Shown piece after piece: positions 24,759-35,800 of a stretch of 64,000 bases of DNA; position 1 is the first letter of the stretch; the number at the start of each line of letters is the position of its first letter. The notes beneath the pieces were generated by a model. That model was not told the DNA's origin and searched no databases. It worked only from the letters and a program-made list of their open reading frames with translations. The translations under genes and the position numbers were made by a program. This DNA comes from Lachnospiraceae bacterium (lineage in GTDB: Bacteria; Bacillota; Clostridia; Lachnospirales; Lachnospiraceae). The stretch covers positions 1 to 64,000 of the forward strand of contig JAFSTN010000020.1 of the NCBI GenBank assembly GCA_017450485.1, given 5' to 3'.

Positions 24759-27479
24759 ATGAGAGTACATGAGTTGGCTAAACAGCTGGGCAAAGGAAGT
24801 AAGGATATCATCAGCTGGATGAAAGATAACGGAATAGAGGGCAAGACAGCGGCCAGTTCGATAGATGAAGAGACCGCGGCCAAAGTAACGGCAGCTTTGG
24901 GCGGAGAAAGTGCGCCCAAGGCTGAATCCAAGGCAGCTCCGAAGAAGGCCGCACCTGCCAAGAAGGAAGAAGCTCCTGCGACAGAAGCAGCCAAAGCACC
25001 TGCTTCAGTGAAAGCCAAAGCACCCTCGGCCAAGCCCGCGCCTGCCGAAGGCAGTGCAGCACCGGTCAAAAAACCGGCCTCCGCAGACAGCGAGGCACCC
25101 AAGAAGAAAAAAAGCAAGATAATCATTGTAAGCAATGCCAATAATTCCCGAATGGGCGGCCCTGCTAACCGCGGAAACGGACAGCAGCGTCCCGGAGGAC
25201 GTCCTCAGGGCAGAGACGACGGCCATCATACCCTGATCAGGTCGAGTGTACGTCCGAGCCAGGTCAATGACGAGCCCTATGAAGTAAGGCAGCGTCAGAT
25301 GCAGGAACGCAAGGAAGCTGAGAGGAAGGCTTCCAGGGCTGTAGCTACGGAGGTCAGCAGCAACAATGAAACAACCTATAAAAAAACCGATCGTCCGACA
25401 AGTACGGTCGTTACAGCAACTCTTAAAGAAGGCACAAAAACTGAAGCTCCTCGCAGTCGTGCTGACAGGAACAGCGGTAATAGCGACAGAGGCAGCAAAC
25501 CAAATGCGGGGACGGACAATAGATTTAAGCCGGGTGCAGCTCCCGGAACAGGTAACGCACCTCAGGGACAAGGCAAAGACGGAGGCCGCAAGGGTAAAGG
25601 GGCAGGTTCAAAAGACCAGCGGTCACGTAAGGACCATATATACGAGGACGACGACTTCGGAAAGAACGGAAAAGGCTCCAGTAAATTCGTAAAGCCCGAG
25701 AAAAAGGAAGAGACGGTTGAGGAGCAGATCAAAGTCATCACTCTGCCCGAGACCATGACACTCAAGGAACTGGCTGACAAGATGAAGATGCAGCCTTCCG
25801 TGATCATCAAGAAGCTTTTCCTGCAGGGACAGGTGCTGACCGTTAATTCGGAGGTATCATACGAGGAAGCCGAGAATATAGCGATAGAGTTCGATATCAT
25901 CTGCGAGAAGGAAGTCAAGGTCGATGTGATCGAAGAACTTCTGAAAGAAGATGAAGATGCAGCCGAGGACATGGTTGCCAGACCTCCGGTCATCTGCGTT
26001 ATGGGTCACGTCGATCACGGTAAGACATCACTGCTCGATGCCATACGTAAGACCAATGTTACTGACCGTGAGGCAGGCGGTATCACACAGGCTATCGGTG
26101 CTTATACGGTCAATGTCAACGACAGAAGCATCACTTTCCTTGACACGCCCGGACATGAGGCATTTACGGCCATGCGTATGCGCGGCGCGAATTCCACCGA
26201 TATTGCCGTACTTGTAGTGGCAGCTGACGACGGTGTCATGCCTCAGACCATAGAGGCTATCAACCATGCAAAGGCAGCCGGTATAGAGATCATCGTAGCC
26301 ATCAACAAGATAGATAAACCCAATGCGAACATCGACAGGGTCAAGCAGGAACTGACCGAGTACGAGCTGATCCCCGCAGACTGGGGCGGATCGACCGAGT
26401 TCGTTAATGTATCGGCCAAATCCGGAGAGGGTATCTCGGATCTGCTCGAGACCATACTGCTGACCGCTGATATCCTGGAGCTCAAGGCCAATCCCAATCG
26501 TAAGGCCAGAGGTCTCGTGATCGAGGCCGAGCTGGATAAGGGACGTGGCCCCGTAGCTACCGTGCTCGTACAAAAGGGAACACTGCATGTCGGAGACTTC
26601 ATATCCGCAGGTGCATGTCACGGTAAAGTACGTGCCATGGTGGATGACAAGGGGCGCAGAGTTAAGGTCGCCGGACCTTCCACTCCCGTGGAGATTCTGG
26701 GTCTGTCCGATGTGCCCAGTGCAGGTGAGGTATTCATAGCTCACGAGAACGATAAGACAGCCAGAAGCTTCGCAGAGACCTATCAGGCGCAGCATAAGGA
26801 AGAAATGCTGGCTGAGACCAAGAGCCGCATGAGTCTCGATGATCTGTTCAACAAGATCCAGGAGGGTAACCTCAAGGAGCTCAACATCATCATCAAGGCC
26901 GATGTACAGGGCTCTGTGGAAGCACTTAAGACATCCCTGATGAAGCTCTCCAACGATGAGGTACTGGTCAAATGTATCCACGGCGGCGTAGGTGCTATCA
27001 ATGAGTCCGATGTAACCCTTGCGAGCGCATCCGATGCGATAATCATAGGCTTTAATGTACGTGCGGATGCCCAGATCAAGGATACAGCCGACAGAGAAGG
27101 CGTGGATATCAGACTCTACAAGGTCATCTATCAGGCTATCGAGGATATCGAGGCAGCCATGAAGGGTCTGCTTGCGCCCGTATACGAAGAAAAGATCATC
27201 GGCCATGCAGAGATCCGTCAGATATTCAAAGCTTCTTCGCTGGGCAATATCGCCGGTTCATATGTGCTTGACGGTGAGATCACCAGAGGATGTATGGTTC
27301 GTATCACCAGAGAGGGTGAGCAGATATTTGAGGGCAACCTGGCATCCCTCAAGAGATTCAAGGATGACGCCAAGGAAGTTAAGGCCGGATTCGAGTGCGG
27401 TCTGGTATTCGAGGACTTCGATGCCATCGCCGAGTTCGATCAGGTTGAAGCATATATCATGGTAGAGGTACCCAGGTAA
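24759..27479 (+). CDS. infB: Translation initiation factor IF-2
   Basis: A 906-residue GTPase that brings initiator tRNA to the 30S subunit. ATG 24759 follows AAAGGAGGAGGAG. Residues 1-50 are an IF2-N domain ([20 protein letters not shown]). Then comes an Ala/Lys/Pro- and Gly/Arg-rich spacer of about 260 residues, a second IF2-N domain (about 330-385), and the GTPase with G1 GHVDHGKT at 416-423, DTPGHEAF and NKIDK. EF-Tu-like and C-terminal tRNA-binding domains follow. Its stop codon overlaps the start of rbfA. Confidence 0.97.
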   Translation: MRVHELAKQLGKGSKDIISWMKDNGIEGKTAASSIDEETAAKVTAALGGESAPKAESKAAPKKAAPAKKEEAPATEAAKAPASVKAKAPSAKPAPAEGSAAPVKKPASADSEAPKKKKSKIIIVSNANNSRMGGPANRGNGQQRPGGRPQGRDDGHHTLIRSSVRPSQVNDEPYEVRQRQMQERKEAERKASRAVATEVSSNNETTYKKTDRPTSTVVTATLKEGTKTEAPRSRADRNSGNSDRGSKPNAGTDNRFKPGAAPGTGNAPQGQGKDGGRKGKGAGSKDQRSRKDHIYEDDDFGKNGKGSSKFVKPEKKEETVEEQIKVITLPETMTLKELADKMKMQPSVIIKKLFLQGQVLTVNSEVSYEEAENIAIEFDIICEKEVKVDVIEELLKEDEDAAEDMVARPPVICVMGHVDHGKTSLLDAIRKTNVTDREAGGITQAIGAYTVNVNDRSITFLDTPGHEAFTAMRMRGANSTDIAVLVVAADDGVMPQTIEAINHAKAAGIEIIVAINKIDKPNANIDRVKQELTEYELIPADWGGSTEFVNVSAKSGEGISDLLETILLTADILELKANPNRKARGLVIEAELDKGRGPVATVLVQKGTLHVGDFISAGACHGKVRAMVDDKGRRVKVAGPSTPVEILGLSDVPSAGEVFIAHENDKTARSFAETYQAQHKEEMLAETKSRMSLDDLFNKIQEGNLKELNIIIKADVQGSVEALKTSLMKLSNDEVLVKCIHGGVGAINESDVTLASASDAIIIGFNVRADAQIKDTADREGVDIRLYKVIYQAIEDIEAAMKGLLAPVYEEKIIGHAEIRQIFKASSLGNIAGSYVLDGEITRGCMVRITREGEQIFEGNLASLKRFKDDAKEVKAGFECGLVFEDFDAIAEFDQVEAYIMVEVPR

Positions 27480-27847
27480 TGCGTAAGAACAGTATCAAAA
27501 ATACACGTATCAACGCAGAAGTGCATAAGGAACTTGCCGACATCATCAGATCGGAGATCAAGGATCCCAGGATCGCTCAGTTCACATCGGTAACCGCAGT
27601 TGAGGTAGCCCCCGACCTGAAGACCATGAAAGCGTGGATCAGTGTGCTGGGCGATGAGAAAGCACTGGATGATACGATCAAAGGTTTGAAAAGTGCAGAG
27701 GGTTTCGCCAGACGTGAGCTGGCGAGACGCATCAATCTGCGCAATACACCGGAGATAACATTCATTCCGGACGATTCGATAGCTTATGGCATCGAAATGA
27801 CTCATAAGATAGATGAGGTTACAGGGTCACAGGATGGATCTGTATAA
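27479..27847 (+). CDS. rbfA: 30S ribosome-binding factor RbfA
   Basis: A 122-residue KH-type factor needed for late 30S maturation and 16S rRNA 5'-end processing. It shows [39 protein letters not shown] and LARRINLRNTPEITFIPD, ending in the usual helix. The ATG overlaps the infB stop codon (TAATG) and its end overlaps the start of nrnA. Confidence 0.96.
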   Translation: MRKNSIKNTRINAEVHKELADIIRSEIKDPRIAQFTSVTAVEVAPDLKTMKAWISVLGDEKALDDTIKGLKSAEGFARRELARRINLRNTPEITFIPDDSIAYGIEMTHKIDEVTGSQDGSV

Positions 27848-28781
27848 AGAGTGCGAAGGTGCAAAAAAAATAGCGGTCAGCGGACATATCCGCCCCGACG
27901 GCGACTGTGTGGGCTCCTGCATGGCTATAGCGCTATATCTGCGCAAACGTATGCCGGAGGCTGAGGTAGATGTATATCTGGATGAGATTTCGGATGTATT
28001 TGACTGTATTTCCGGAGTCGACGGTATTCTGCATGAGGCAAAAATGGACATAACATACGATATTTTTATTTGTGCCGACTGTGAACCCGCCAGAATGAGC
28101 TTCGGACACGAGCTGTACAAGTCCGCGGCCAGGACAATAAACATAGACCATCATATAACCAACGTACCCGGCGGGGGAGACGTGAACTATGTATATCCCG
28201 AGTCGGGATCGGCTGCCGAACTGGTCTATGAGGTACTCGATCACGATCATCTGGATCATGATATAGCTCTGCCCATATATATAGGCATCATTCATGATAC
28301 GGGGGTATTGCAGTACTCCAATGTCAGACCGGAGACACTTCAGACGGTCGCCGATCTGATGAAGTATGATCTGGATTTCCCGGAGATAATACAGAAGACT
28401 TTCTATGAGAAAACATATATCCAGAGCCAGATACTGGGACGCGCACTTCTTGAGAGCATGATATTCATGGACGGCAGGTGTGTGGTCAGCGTGGTGGACA
28501 GGAAGACGATGGACTTCTACGGAGCTGACAGCAGGGATCTGGAAGGCATAGTCAATGCCATGAGGAATATACGCGGTATCGACTGCGCGATATTCATGTA
28601 TGAGCTGGGTGTACAGGAGTATAAGGTCAGTCTGAGGACTTCGGAAGCGGTAGATGCGGCAAAAGTAACGACGGTATTCGGCGGCGGCGGACACGACCGC
28701 GCAGCCGGGGTGACGATGCGCGGCACATACCATGACGTAATCAATAATCTCAGTAAAGAGATTGCCAAGCAATTAAGATAA
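27834..28781 (+). CDS. nrnA: DHH-family nanoRNase/pAp phosphatase NrnA
   Basis: A 315-residue DHH/DHHA1 phosphoesterase that degrades short RNAs and dephosphorylates 3'-phosphoadenosine 5'-phosphate in characterised homologues. Metal-site motifs are HIRPDGDCVGS (about 18-28), CADCEPAR, INIDHHITN and GIIHDTGVLQYSN. The C-terminal DHHA1 domain ends with GGGGHDRAAG. ATG 27834 gives a normal family N-terminus; ATG 27813 is in frame but neither has a clear ribosome-binding site, and translation is probably coupled to rbfA by overlap. Confidence 0.92.
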   Translation: MDLYKECEGAKKIAVSGHIRPDGDCVGSCMAIALYLRKRMPEAEVDVYLDEISDVFDCISGVDGILHEAKMDITYDIFICADCEPARMSFGHELYKSAARTINIDHHITNVPGGGDVNYVYPESGSAAELVYEVLDHDHLDHDIALPIYIGIIHDTGVLQYSNVRPETLQTVADLMKYDLDFPEIIQKTFYEKTYIQSQILGRALLESMIFMDGRCVVSVVDRKTMDFYGADSRDLEGIVNAMRNIRGIDCAIFMYELGVQEYKVSLRTSEAVDAAKVTTVFGGGGHDRAAGVTMRGTYHDVINNLSKEIAKQLR

Positions 28782-28818
28782 AAGACGCAACCTCAGCACA
28801 TTGTTCTATATACTGTAA

Positions 28819-29739
28819 ATGTTAAACGGTATCATAAATATATATAAGGAGCCCGGGTTTACGTCACATGATGTCGTGGCGAAGCTTCGCGGGATCACAC
28901 ATCAGAAGAAGATCGGTCATACAGGCACGCTTGATCCGGATGCGGAGGGTGTGCTGTGCGTATGCATGGGGGCAGCCACTCGTGTGTGTGACATGCTGAC
29001 GGATGCCACCAAGCAATATGAAGCCGTATGTCTGCTCGGAGTTACGACCGATACGCAGGATACATCCGGACAGGTGCTTTCCGAGACAGCCGTGGATGTG
29101 AGTGAAGAAGATGTGCGTGCCTGCATCGCGGGCTTTATCGGAGAGATCGACCAGATACCTCCGATGTACTCGGCACTTAAGAAAGACGGCAGGAAGCTCT
29201 ATGAGCTGGCTCGCGCCGGCATAGAGGTTGAGAGGGAACCCAGACGGATCACTGTCTATGATATTGAAGTTATAAGCATCGAACTGCCCGAGATCACCAT
29301 GAGGGTGACATGCTCCAAGGGAACGTATATCAGGACCCTGTGCAATGATATCGGTGAAAAACTTGGATGCGGAGCCTGCATGAAACACCTGACGAGGACC
29401 CGCGTCGGAGATTTTGATCTAAGCACATCGCATAAGCTCGCTGAGATAGAAGCGCTGGCGATAGAAGAACGTATATCCAATGTACTGATCCCGATCGCCG
29501 ATGTTTTCTCTGATCTGCCCGTTGCAACGGTTACGGAGGCAGGTGCAAAGAGAGCGGTTAACGGTAATCTGCTGGATGTTAAAGATGTCGTGACCGACGC
29601 TGGCAGTTTACATAATATCAAACAAACCGACGCCGCTCGGATCAAGGTTGTCGGCCCGGATGGATTTTTTTACGGAATATATGCATATGATCCCGCCGAC
29701 GGGAAATATCACCCGGTGAAGATGTTTCTGTGCCCATGA
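28819..29739 (+). CDS. truB: tRNA pseudouridine-55 synthase TruB
   Basis: A 306-residue enzyme that makes the T-loop pseudouridine 55 in tRNAs. The catalytic Asp is D39 in GHTGTLDPDAEGVL. The conserved start GIINIYKEPGFTSHDVV, YEAVCLLGVTTDTQDTSG and KGTYIRTLCNDIGEKLG are all present, followed by a C-terminal PUA-like part. No ribosome-binding site is visible; a TATACT lies just before the start. It overlaps ribF by 4 bases. Confidence 0.96.
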   Translation: MLNGIINIYKEPGFTSHDVVAKLRGITHQKKIGHTGTLDPDAEGVLCVCMGAATRVCDMLTDATKQYEAVCLLGVTTDTQDTSGQVLSETAVDVSEEDVRACIAGFIGEIDQIPPMYSALKKDGRKLYELARAGIEVEREPRRITVYDIEVISIELPEITMRVTCSKGTYIRTLCNDIGEKLGCGACMKHLTRTRVGDFDLSTSHKLAEIEALAIEERISNVLIPIADVFSDLPVATVTEAGAKRAVNGNLLDVKDVVTDAGSLHNIKQTDAARIKVVGPDGFFYGIYAYDPADGKYHPVKMFLCP

Positions 29740-30665
29740 AGATAATATCAGGTATCACTGAGTTTCAATTAGATAGTCCTTCAGCCGTGGCAATAGGCAA
29801 GTTTGACGGTGTTCATCTGGGTCACAGGCTGTTGCTTGACCGCATTATAGCGGCTTCCGCCCGGGATCAGGATGTGAAAAGCGTGGTTTTTACCTTTAAT
29901 CCGTCCCCGGAGAGTCTTTTTGCCGGACAGGCACTTAAGGAACTCACGACCATATCCGAGAAAAGACTGATCTTTGACCGTATGGGAGTGGATGTTCTCA
30001 TTGAGTTTCCGATGAACAATCAGACAGCCGCCATCCGTGCGCGCGATTTTACACAGAGGTATCTGGTGGAGCGCATGTGCGCATCCCTCATCGTGGCGGG
30101 CAGTGACGTGACTTACGGATATATGGGAGAGGGTAATGCCGATACCCTGATCAGATTGGGCAGAGAGTACGGTTATGAGTGTGAGATCATAGATAAGGTC
30201 ACCTATAAGGGGGATCCCATCAGTTCCACACGCATCAGGAATGCGATCGAGGCCGGAGAGATGGAGCAGGTGACGGCAATGCTCGGTTTTCCTTACAGGA
30301 TATCGGGATTCGTTTCCCACGGCAGGCATATAGGTCATGAGATAGGCATGCCTACCGCAAACGTGATCCCGGCACCCGATAAAATGACAGGGCCCAACGG
30401 AGTCTATTATTCCCGTGTATATACGGCTGATGGCGTGTTCCATGGCATCACGAATGTCGGTGTCAAGCCCACCGTCATGAATGATGAGCTCCTGTGCTGC
30501 GAGAGCTTTCTATATGATTTCGACAGGGACATATACGGAGAGTACATTGAAGTGGAGCTGCTTAAGTTCGTCAGACCGGAGCGCAGGTTTGACTCTTTGG
30601 ATGAACTGAAAGCGCAGATGCAGATTGATATTGAGGGTGGACGTGCTTTCCACCACATGGCATAA
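29736..30665 (+). CDS. ribF: Bifunctional riboflavin kinase/FAD synthetase
   Basis: A 309-residue enzyme that makes FMN and then FAD. The N-terminal nucleotidyltransferase domain shows AVAIGKFDGVHLGHR, TFNPSPESLF and ISSTRIRNAIEAG. The C-terminal riboflavin kinase domain (about 185-309) shows GRHIGHEIGMPTANV, NGVYYSRV and TNVGVKPT. ATG 29736 overlaps the truB stop codon. It is the last gene of the long translation operon; truB-ribF is a common pair in bacteria. Confidence 0.96.
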   Translation: MKIISGITEFQLDSPSAVAIGKFDGVHLGHRLLLDRIIAASARDQDVKSVVFTFNPSPESLFAGQALKELTTISEKRLIFDRMGVDVLIEFPMNNQTAAIRARDFTQRYLVERMCASLIVAGSDVTYGYMGEGNADTLIRLGREYGYECEIIDKVTYKGDPISSTRIRNAIEAGEMEQVTAMLGFPYRISGFVSHGRHIGHEIGMPTANVIPAPDKMTGPNGVYYSRVYTADGVFHGITNVGVKPTVMNDELLCCESFLYDFDRDIYGEYIEVELLKFVRPERRFDSLDELKAQMQIDIEGGRAFHHMA

Positions 30666-30687
30666 GGATTATTGTGCAGGGAGAGTT

Positions 30688-31551
30688 ATGACGGATTATT
30701 TGGTAAAGTTTGATACCTGGCTTGGAAGCATCGGCATTTTGGGCGGATTCATCAGATTCGCCATGGCCGCTGTGTGGGCCATTTTTGTGGTCAGTCTGAT
30801 ATTTCGCGTTGGCAGGACGTTTTTCTCCAAGAAACTGAAGGCACATAACCGCATACAGGTCCGCTTCGTGGAGAACATACTGCGTATAGCAGTCATTCTG
30901 GTTGCTGTATTCTGGGTGTTCAATACCGGAAGTACCGCAGATCATTTTGGCAAGGTACTGTTTCAGGGAACCGCTATCCTGGGCGCCATCATAGGTCTGG
31001 CGGCCCAGCCGGTCATATCCGATCTGTGCTGCGGCATTATGATCAGTATATGCAAGCCGTTCGAGATAGGTGACCGTATTGAGCTGCAGTCCGGAATAGC
31101 AGGACAGGTAAAGGACATCACGATCCGACATGTGGTTCTGCAGGGCATAGGCACGACGGATGTCATCATCCCCAACAGCGTGATCAATTCGATGGCTGTC
31201 ACGAACTTAAGCCACGGAAACGGTATCAGATCGCTGTTCATGAGATTTAATATCGCTTATGGGAGCGATGTTGAGAAAGCGCTGGAGATATTATACAGTA
31301 TCGTTATAGACAGTCCGTATACAGTACCCGCTCATCCCGAGGGGGCAGGCATAGATTACAGTCCGGCATATTTTATGGAATATGCGGACTCCAGTCTGGT
31401 CATCGCTACTACGGTGTATTATGAGCCGAGTACCGGACTCGGAGATCTGAAGAATGATATCAATCTGCGGGTATATAAAGCATTCGCTGAAGCCGGTATC
31501 GAGATACCATACAACTACATGAACGTCGTTATGCACAACGAAAAGGAATAA
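30688..31551 (+). CDS. MscS-family mechanosensitive channel
   Basis: A 287-residue small-conductance channel that releases solutes on osmotic downshock. ATG 30688 follows GGGAGAG. TM helices are near 20-42, 63-82 and 90-115; the pore helix region reads GAIIGLAAQPVISDLCCGI. The MscS beta-barrel follows (ICKPFEIGDRIEL, GQVKDITIRHVVLQ, IIPNSVI), then a C-terminal alpha/beta region. It lies 22 bases after ribF, so may be co-transcribed. Confidence 0.92.
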   Translation: MTDYLVKFDTWLGSIGILGGFIRFAMAAVWAIFVVSLIFRVGRTFFSKKLKAHNRIQVRFVENILRIAVILVAVFWVFNTGSTADHFGKVLFQGTAILGAIIGLAAQPVISDLCCGIMISICKPFEIGDRIELQSGIAGQVKDITIRHVVLQGIGTTDVIIPNSVINSMAVTNLSHGNGIRSLFMRFNIAYGSDVEKALEILYSIVIDSPYTVPAHPEGAGIDYSPAYFMEYADSSLVIATTVYYEPSTGLGDLKNDINLRVYKAFAEAGIEIPYNYMNVVMHNEKE

Positions 31552-31566
31552 AAGGTATCGGATTAT

Positions 31567-32850
31567 ATGATTATTAAATCAAGATTCAATAAATTAGCAC
31601 CGTTGGTTTGTGTATTATGTGTTATGACCGCGTTAAGCATATCCTGTACGGATGTGTACGCTGCAGAGGAAACCACGAACCCGGGTTCGCGTCATACCGG
31701 TTTTGAATGGGGGTCCGGGCTGTTATCGAGTGCGATCAAAACTCCGGAAGAGTCCGGTGATGATGACGGCTCCGGTACCGCAGTGACCACGGTCCGTGAG
31801 GTTCTCAGTCTGGTTGGCACGGAATCTCTGGCCGGTGTGTATGCTGCTCATAACAATGAAAACGGCGAAAACGGAACTGAAGAAGAGCCTGCTGCGGAGA
31901 CAGCCAGGGATGTTCTCAACAACGCAGAGATGTCTGCCGGAGCAGGAGCGCTTTTTGGACGTAAGACTGCGGAGGAATATCTTGCTGCCAGAGAAGCTGC
32001 AGAAGGTGCATGCTGGGGATATACGAATCTGGGTATATCCGATGTATCCGATAATCTGAATATTCGCGCTATCCCCGGAGAGGACGGCAAACTGGTAGGG
32101 AAGCTTCCCAAAGATGCAGCCTGTGAAGTGCTTGAGACCGAAGGCGACTGGACTCACATCACTTCCGGAGAGGTTGATGGGTATGTCAAAAGCGAGTATC
32201 TGCTGACCGGCATCCAGGCAAGACAGAGAGTCCGGGAATTTGTTGCGGATGTTGTCAAAGTAGGCGCTGACGGGCTGAATGTCCGTGAGGAACCGAGTAC
32301 CGATTCTCCTGTGGTTACACAGGTGGCTACGGGTGAGATCCTTGATTATGTCGGCACCGAGGGTGACTGGGTGGCCGTTTTGCTGGATGATGAGACTGTA
32401 TATGTATCATCCGATTATGTGGAGGTAACGAGCGATCTGCGTACCGCTCTTACCATGACAGAAGTGTTGTACGGAGAGGGTGTATCCGATGTCAGAGCCG
32501 ATCTGTGTAACTATGCTCTGCAATATGTCGGCAATCCTTATGTATGGGGCGGAACGAGTCTGACCAGAGGAGCCGACTGCTCGGGATTCGTGTTGAGTGT
32601 ATTCAAGAACTACGGAGTGTCATTACCTCACTCATCGCGTGCTCAGGCCAGCATGGGGACGTCGATCAAACTGGCCGAAGCCAAGGCCGGAGATCTCGTA
32701 TTCTACGGTAACGGCAGGCGCATAAATCATGTGGCCATATATCTGGGCGGCGGCAGGGTAGTTCATGCATCCAACCCCAGAACCGGCATAAGGGTATCCA
32801 ACGTGGGATATCGTACTCCGGTGAAGGTAGTAAGAGTACTGTACGATTGA
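31567..32850 (+). CDS. Secreted NlpC/P60 peptidoglycan hydrolase with SH3 domains
   Basis: A 427-residue secreted protein with a signal peptide (about 10-33, ending DVYAAEE). After a disordered, acidic region come two bacterial SH3 domains (about 150-220, NLNIRAIPGEDGKLVGKLP; about 230-300, GLNVREEPSTDSPVV). The C-terminal NlpC/P60 domain (about 310-427) has catalytic C338 (ADCSGF) and H388 (INHVAIYLG), with NPYVWGGTSL upstream. Such enzymes cut the D-gamma-Glu to diamino acid bond in wall peptides. It starts 15 bases after the MscS gene, and AddB follows after 21 bases. Confidence 0.93.
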   Translation: MIIKSRFNKLAPLVCVLCVMTALSISCTDVYAAEETTNPGSRHTGFEWGSGLLSSAIKTPEESGDDDGSGTAVTTVREVLSLVGTESLAGVYAAHNNENGENGTEEEPAAETARDVLNNAEMSAGAGALFGRKTAEEYLAAREAAEGACWGYTNLGISDVSDNLNIRAIPGEDGKLVGKLPKDAACEVLETEGDWTHITSGEVDGYVKSEYLLTGIQARQRVREFVADVVKVGADGLNVREEPSTDSPVVTQVATGEILDYVGTEGDWVAVLLDDETVYVSSDYVEVTSDLRTALTMTEVLYGEGVSDVRADLCNYALQYVGNPYVWGGTSLTRGADCSGFVLSVFKNYGVSLPHSSRAQASMGTSIKLAEAKAGDLVFYGNGRRINHVAIYLGGGRVVHASNPRTGIRVSNVGYRTPVKVVRVLYD

Positions 32851-32871
32851 TCTCGCTTATTCGGGAGTGCA

Positions 32872-35800
32872 ATGTCTGTCAGATTTGTCTGCGGGCCGTC
32901 CGGCTCGGGGAAAAGTACATATATTCAGCATAAGATCATAGAAGAATCCTTAACTGATCCGGAACGGAAGTATCTGCTGATCGTTCCGGATCAGTTTACT
33001 ATGCAGATGCAGAAACGCCTGATAGAACTGCATCCGTATCATGCTTTTTCCAATATAGAAATATTGAGTTTCTCCAGACTGTCTCACCGTATTCTCGAGG
33101 AGACCGGCGGTGCTGTGCCTGTTCTGGATGATACCGGCAAGAGCCTGATCATCCGGCGCATAGCTGAGGAAGTGAAGCCCCGGCTCACTGTCATGTCGGG
33201 CAGGCTGGATCGTATCGGCTTCATTCATGAGGTCAAATCCGCCATATCCGAGTTCATGCAATACGGCCATGATCCTGATTCGCTGGATCGGATGATCGGG
33301 TGTATTCAGGACCATCCCACCCTTAAGCATAAGCTTCATGATCTGGAGATCATATACAGGGCATTCATGGAATATAAGGCTGATGCTTATGTAACGAGTG
33401 AAGAAACACTGGATATAGTGCGCAGGAACCTGCACAAGTCGACGCTCGTCAGGGGATCCGTTCTCGCATTTGACGGATTTACCGGGTTTACGCCTATCCA
33501 GGAGAGAGTTATACAGGAACTGATGGTTCTGGCTGACCGGGTGTTTTTTGCTTTTACCACCGAGGATGGCGCAGATCCTCATAAGCAGCCGGCACCTGAA
33601 GATATGTTCCGTCTGTCGTGGAGGTCGGTGAACAGGCTGTCGGTACTTGCGGATGAGGCCCGTGTACCGGAGGAGCCCCCCGTTATCCTGAGCCTGACCG
33701 GAAAAGGGAACGCTTCGGTTGACATAACATCAAATAAGCCGGCCGACCTTATCTCTCTTGAGAGAAATCTGTTCAGATATCCCTTTCGTCAATATACCGG
33801 GAAACCGGGATCGGTCCGTATATACAGGGCATCGAACATAGCGGAGGAGGTTACGGATACCTTCCAGCGTATCACGGCCTTGATATCCGGGCGCGGATAC
33901 AGATACAGAGATATAGCCATAGTGGTTGGGGATATGGCATCCTATGCAGACGGCATTTCGAGGACAGCCGCATCTCTCGGTATACCCGTGTATATGGATT
34001 ACAGCCGTTCGGTGCTGCTCTCACCGTTTATAGAAGCGATCCTTTCGGCATATGAGGTGCTCAGGTCCGATTATGCATGTGAGAGTATCATACGTCATAT
34101 GCGCACCGGTTTCGGTCCTCTGAGCATGGAAGAGACGGATGAACTCGAGAACTTTCTGATGGCACGCGGAATCCGTGGCAGACGTGCATTTGACCGTGTC
34201 TGGACCTGCGGAGAGCCGGATCCCGGGAATGATACGGAGGCGGCTTCGGCCAGACGCATCGTGAAGTATCAGAGGATCAATTCCATCCGGGAGAAGGTAA
34301 GAGACCACTTCGCAAGTTTACATAACACGGAAAAGACCATCCGGTCATATTCCGAAAGGCTGTATGAGTTTATGTCGTCGGGCGGCATGTATGAAAGACT
34401 TATGAATATGGCGGCCCGGTTCACCGAAGACGGTGACCGCACATCGGCCATGCAGTATGAACAGGTATTTGACCGTGTATGTGAGCTGCTTGATCAGATA
34501 GTCAGCCTGACCGGGGACAGCTGCGTGGATGAAGATGAGTTCAGACACATACTTGAGGCGGGCCTCGGGGAGATCAGACTCGGCAGCATTCCCGGTGAGA
34601 GCGATCAGATCATGGTGGGTGATATCATCCGTACCAGACTCGAATCCGTCAAAGTACTTTTTCTGTTAGGGGCAAATGATGAGAATATCCCCGGCAGGAT
34701 GTCTACCGGAGGGATCATTTCCGATCCGGACCGGGAGTACTTAAAGGGATTGGAAGACATAGAACTCGCACCTACACCGCGCGAGCAGATATTTACGCAG
34801 AGACTGTATCTCTATATGAACATGACCAAGCCCACGGACGGTCTTATCGTGTCTTACAGAACTTCGGACGAAAAAGGCTCGCCGATCCAGGCTTCATATC
34901 TGATCCACACATTATGTAAACTATTTCCCGAGGTTTCCCATTTCAGATCCACGGAAACACATACGGTTGACGGAGTTACCGCACCGGCAGACAGGCTGTC
35001 TGTGGCAGAGGTATGCGCGGATATGATGAGAGAATATTCCGGAGGAAGACTGAACGGGGCGGAGAGAGACCGGCTGGCGGTATTGTGCCGGGTGATGGAG
35101 TCAGGCGGTGATGCGGATATTCTTGAGGGTATCCGGCGCATGAGTACCCTTCACTATACCCATACTCCGCTGTCTGCTTCACTCGCAGAGGAACTGTACG
35201 GTTCGGTGATGCAGACTTCGGTGAGCAGACTGGAGAGATTTGCCGGATGTGCTTATGCGCATTTCCTGAGTTATGGCCTGAAGCTGAGGGAGCGATCGGA
35301 GTATTCTTTTGAAAACAACAATATGGGTGACGTTTATCACCGTGCTCTCGAGGAGTTTTCGAAGAGAGCCCGCAATGAAGCCTCCGGCTGGGAGGGCTTA
35401 AGCGATGCGGATGCGGACGCCTGGGTGGATGAGATCATGGACAGACTCATCGACACCTACGGAGACACCATATTGATATCCAACAACCGCAATATAGCTA
35501 TGAGCAACAGACTCCGCAGGATCGTAAAGAGAAGCGTGGATACCATCAGATACCAGGTAGGGGCCGGAAAGTTCATTCCGACATTCTTTGAGCACGGCTT
35601 CAATGAGAAGAGAACTTATAAGACGGAGGACGGCACGGAAAGGTCCTACCGGCTGATCGGCAAGATAGACCGTGTGGATATATGTGAGACGGAACAGGAT
35701 AAGTACCTGCGCATAGTGGACTATAAGTCCGGAAACAAGGATTTCAATATAGCTGCCCTGTATCACGGACTGATGCTGCAGCTGACCGTATATATGGATA

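Noticed and set aside
26028-27206. Minus-strand open frame opposite infB
   Set aside because: It lies wholly opposite the conserved GTPase and C-terminal domains of IF-2.
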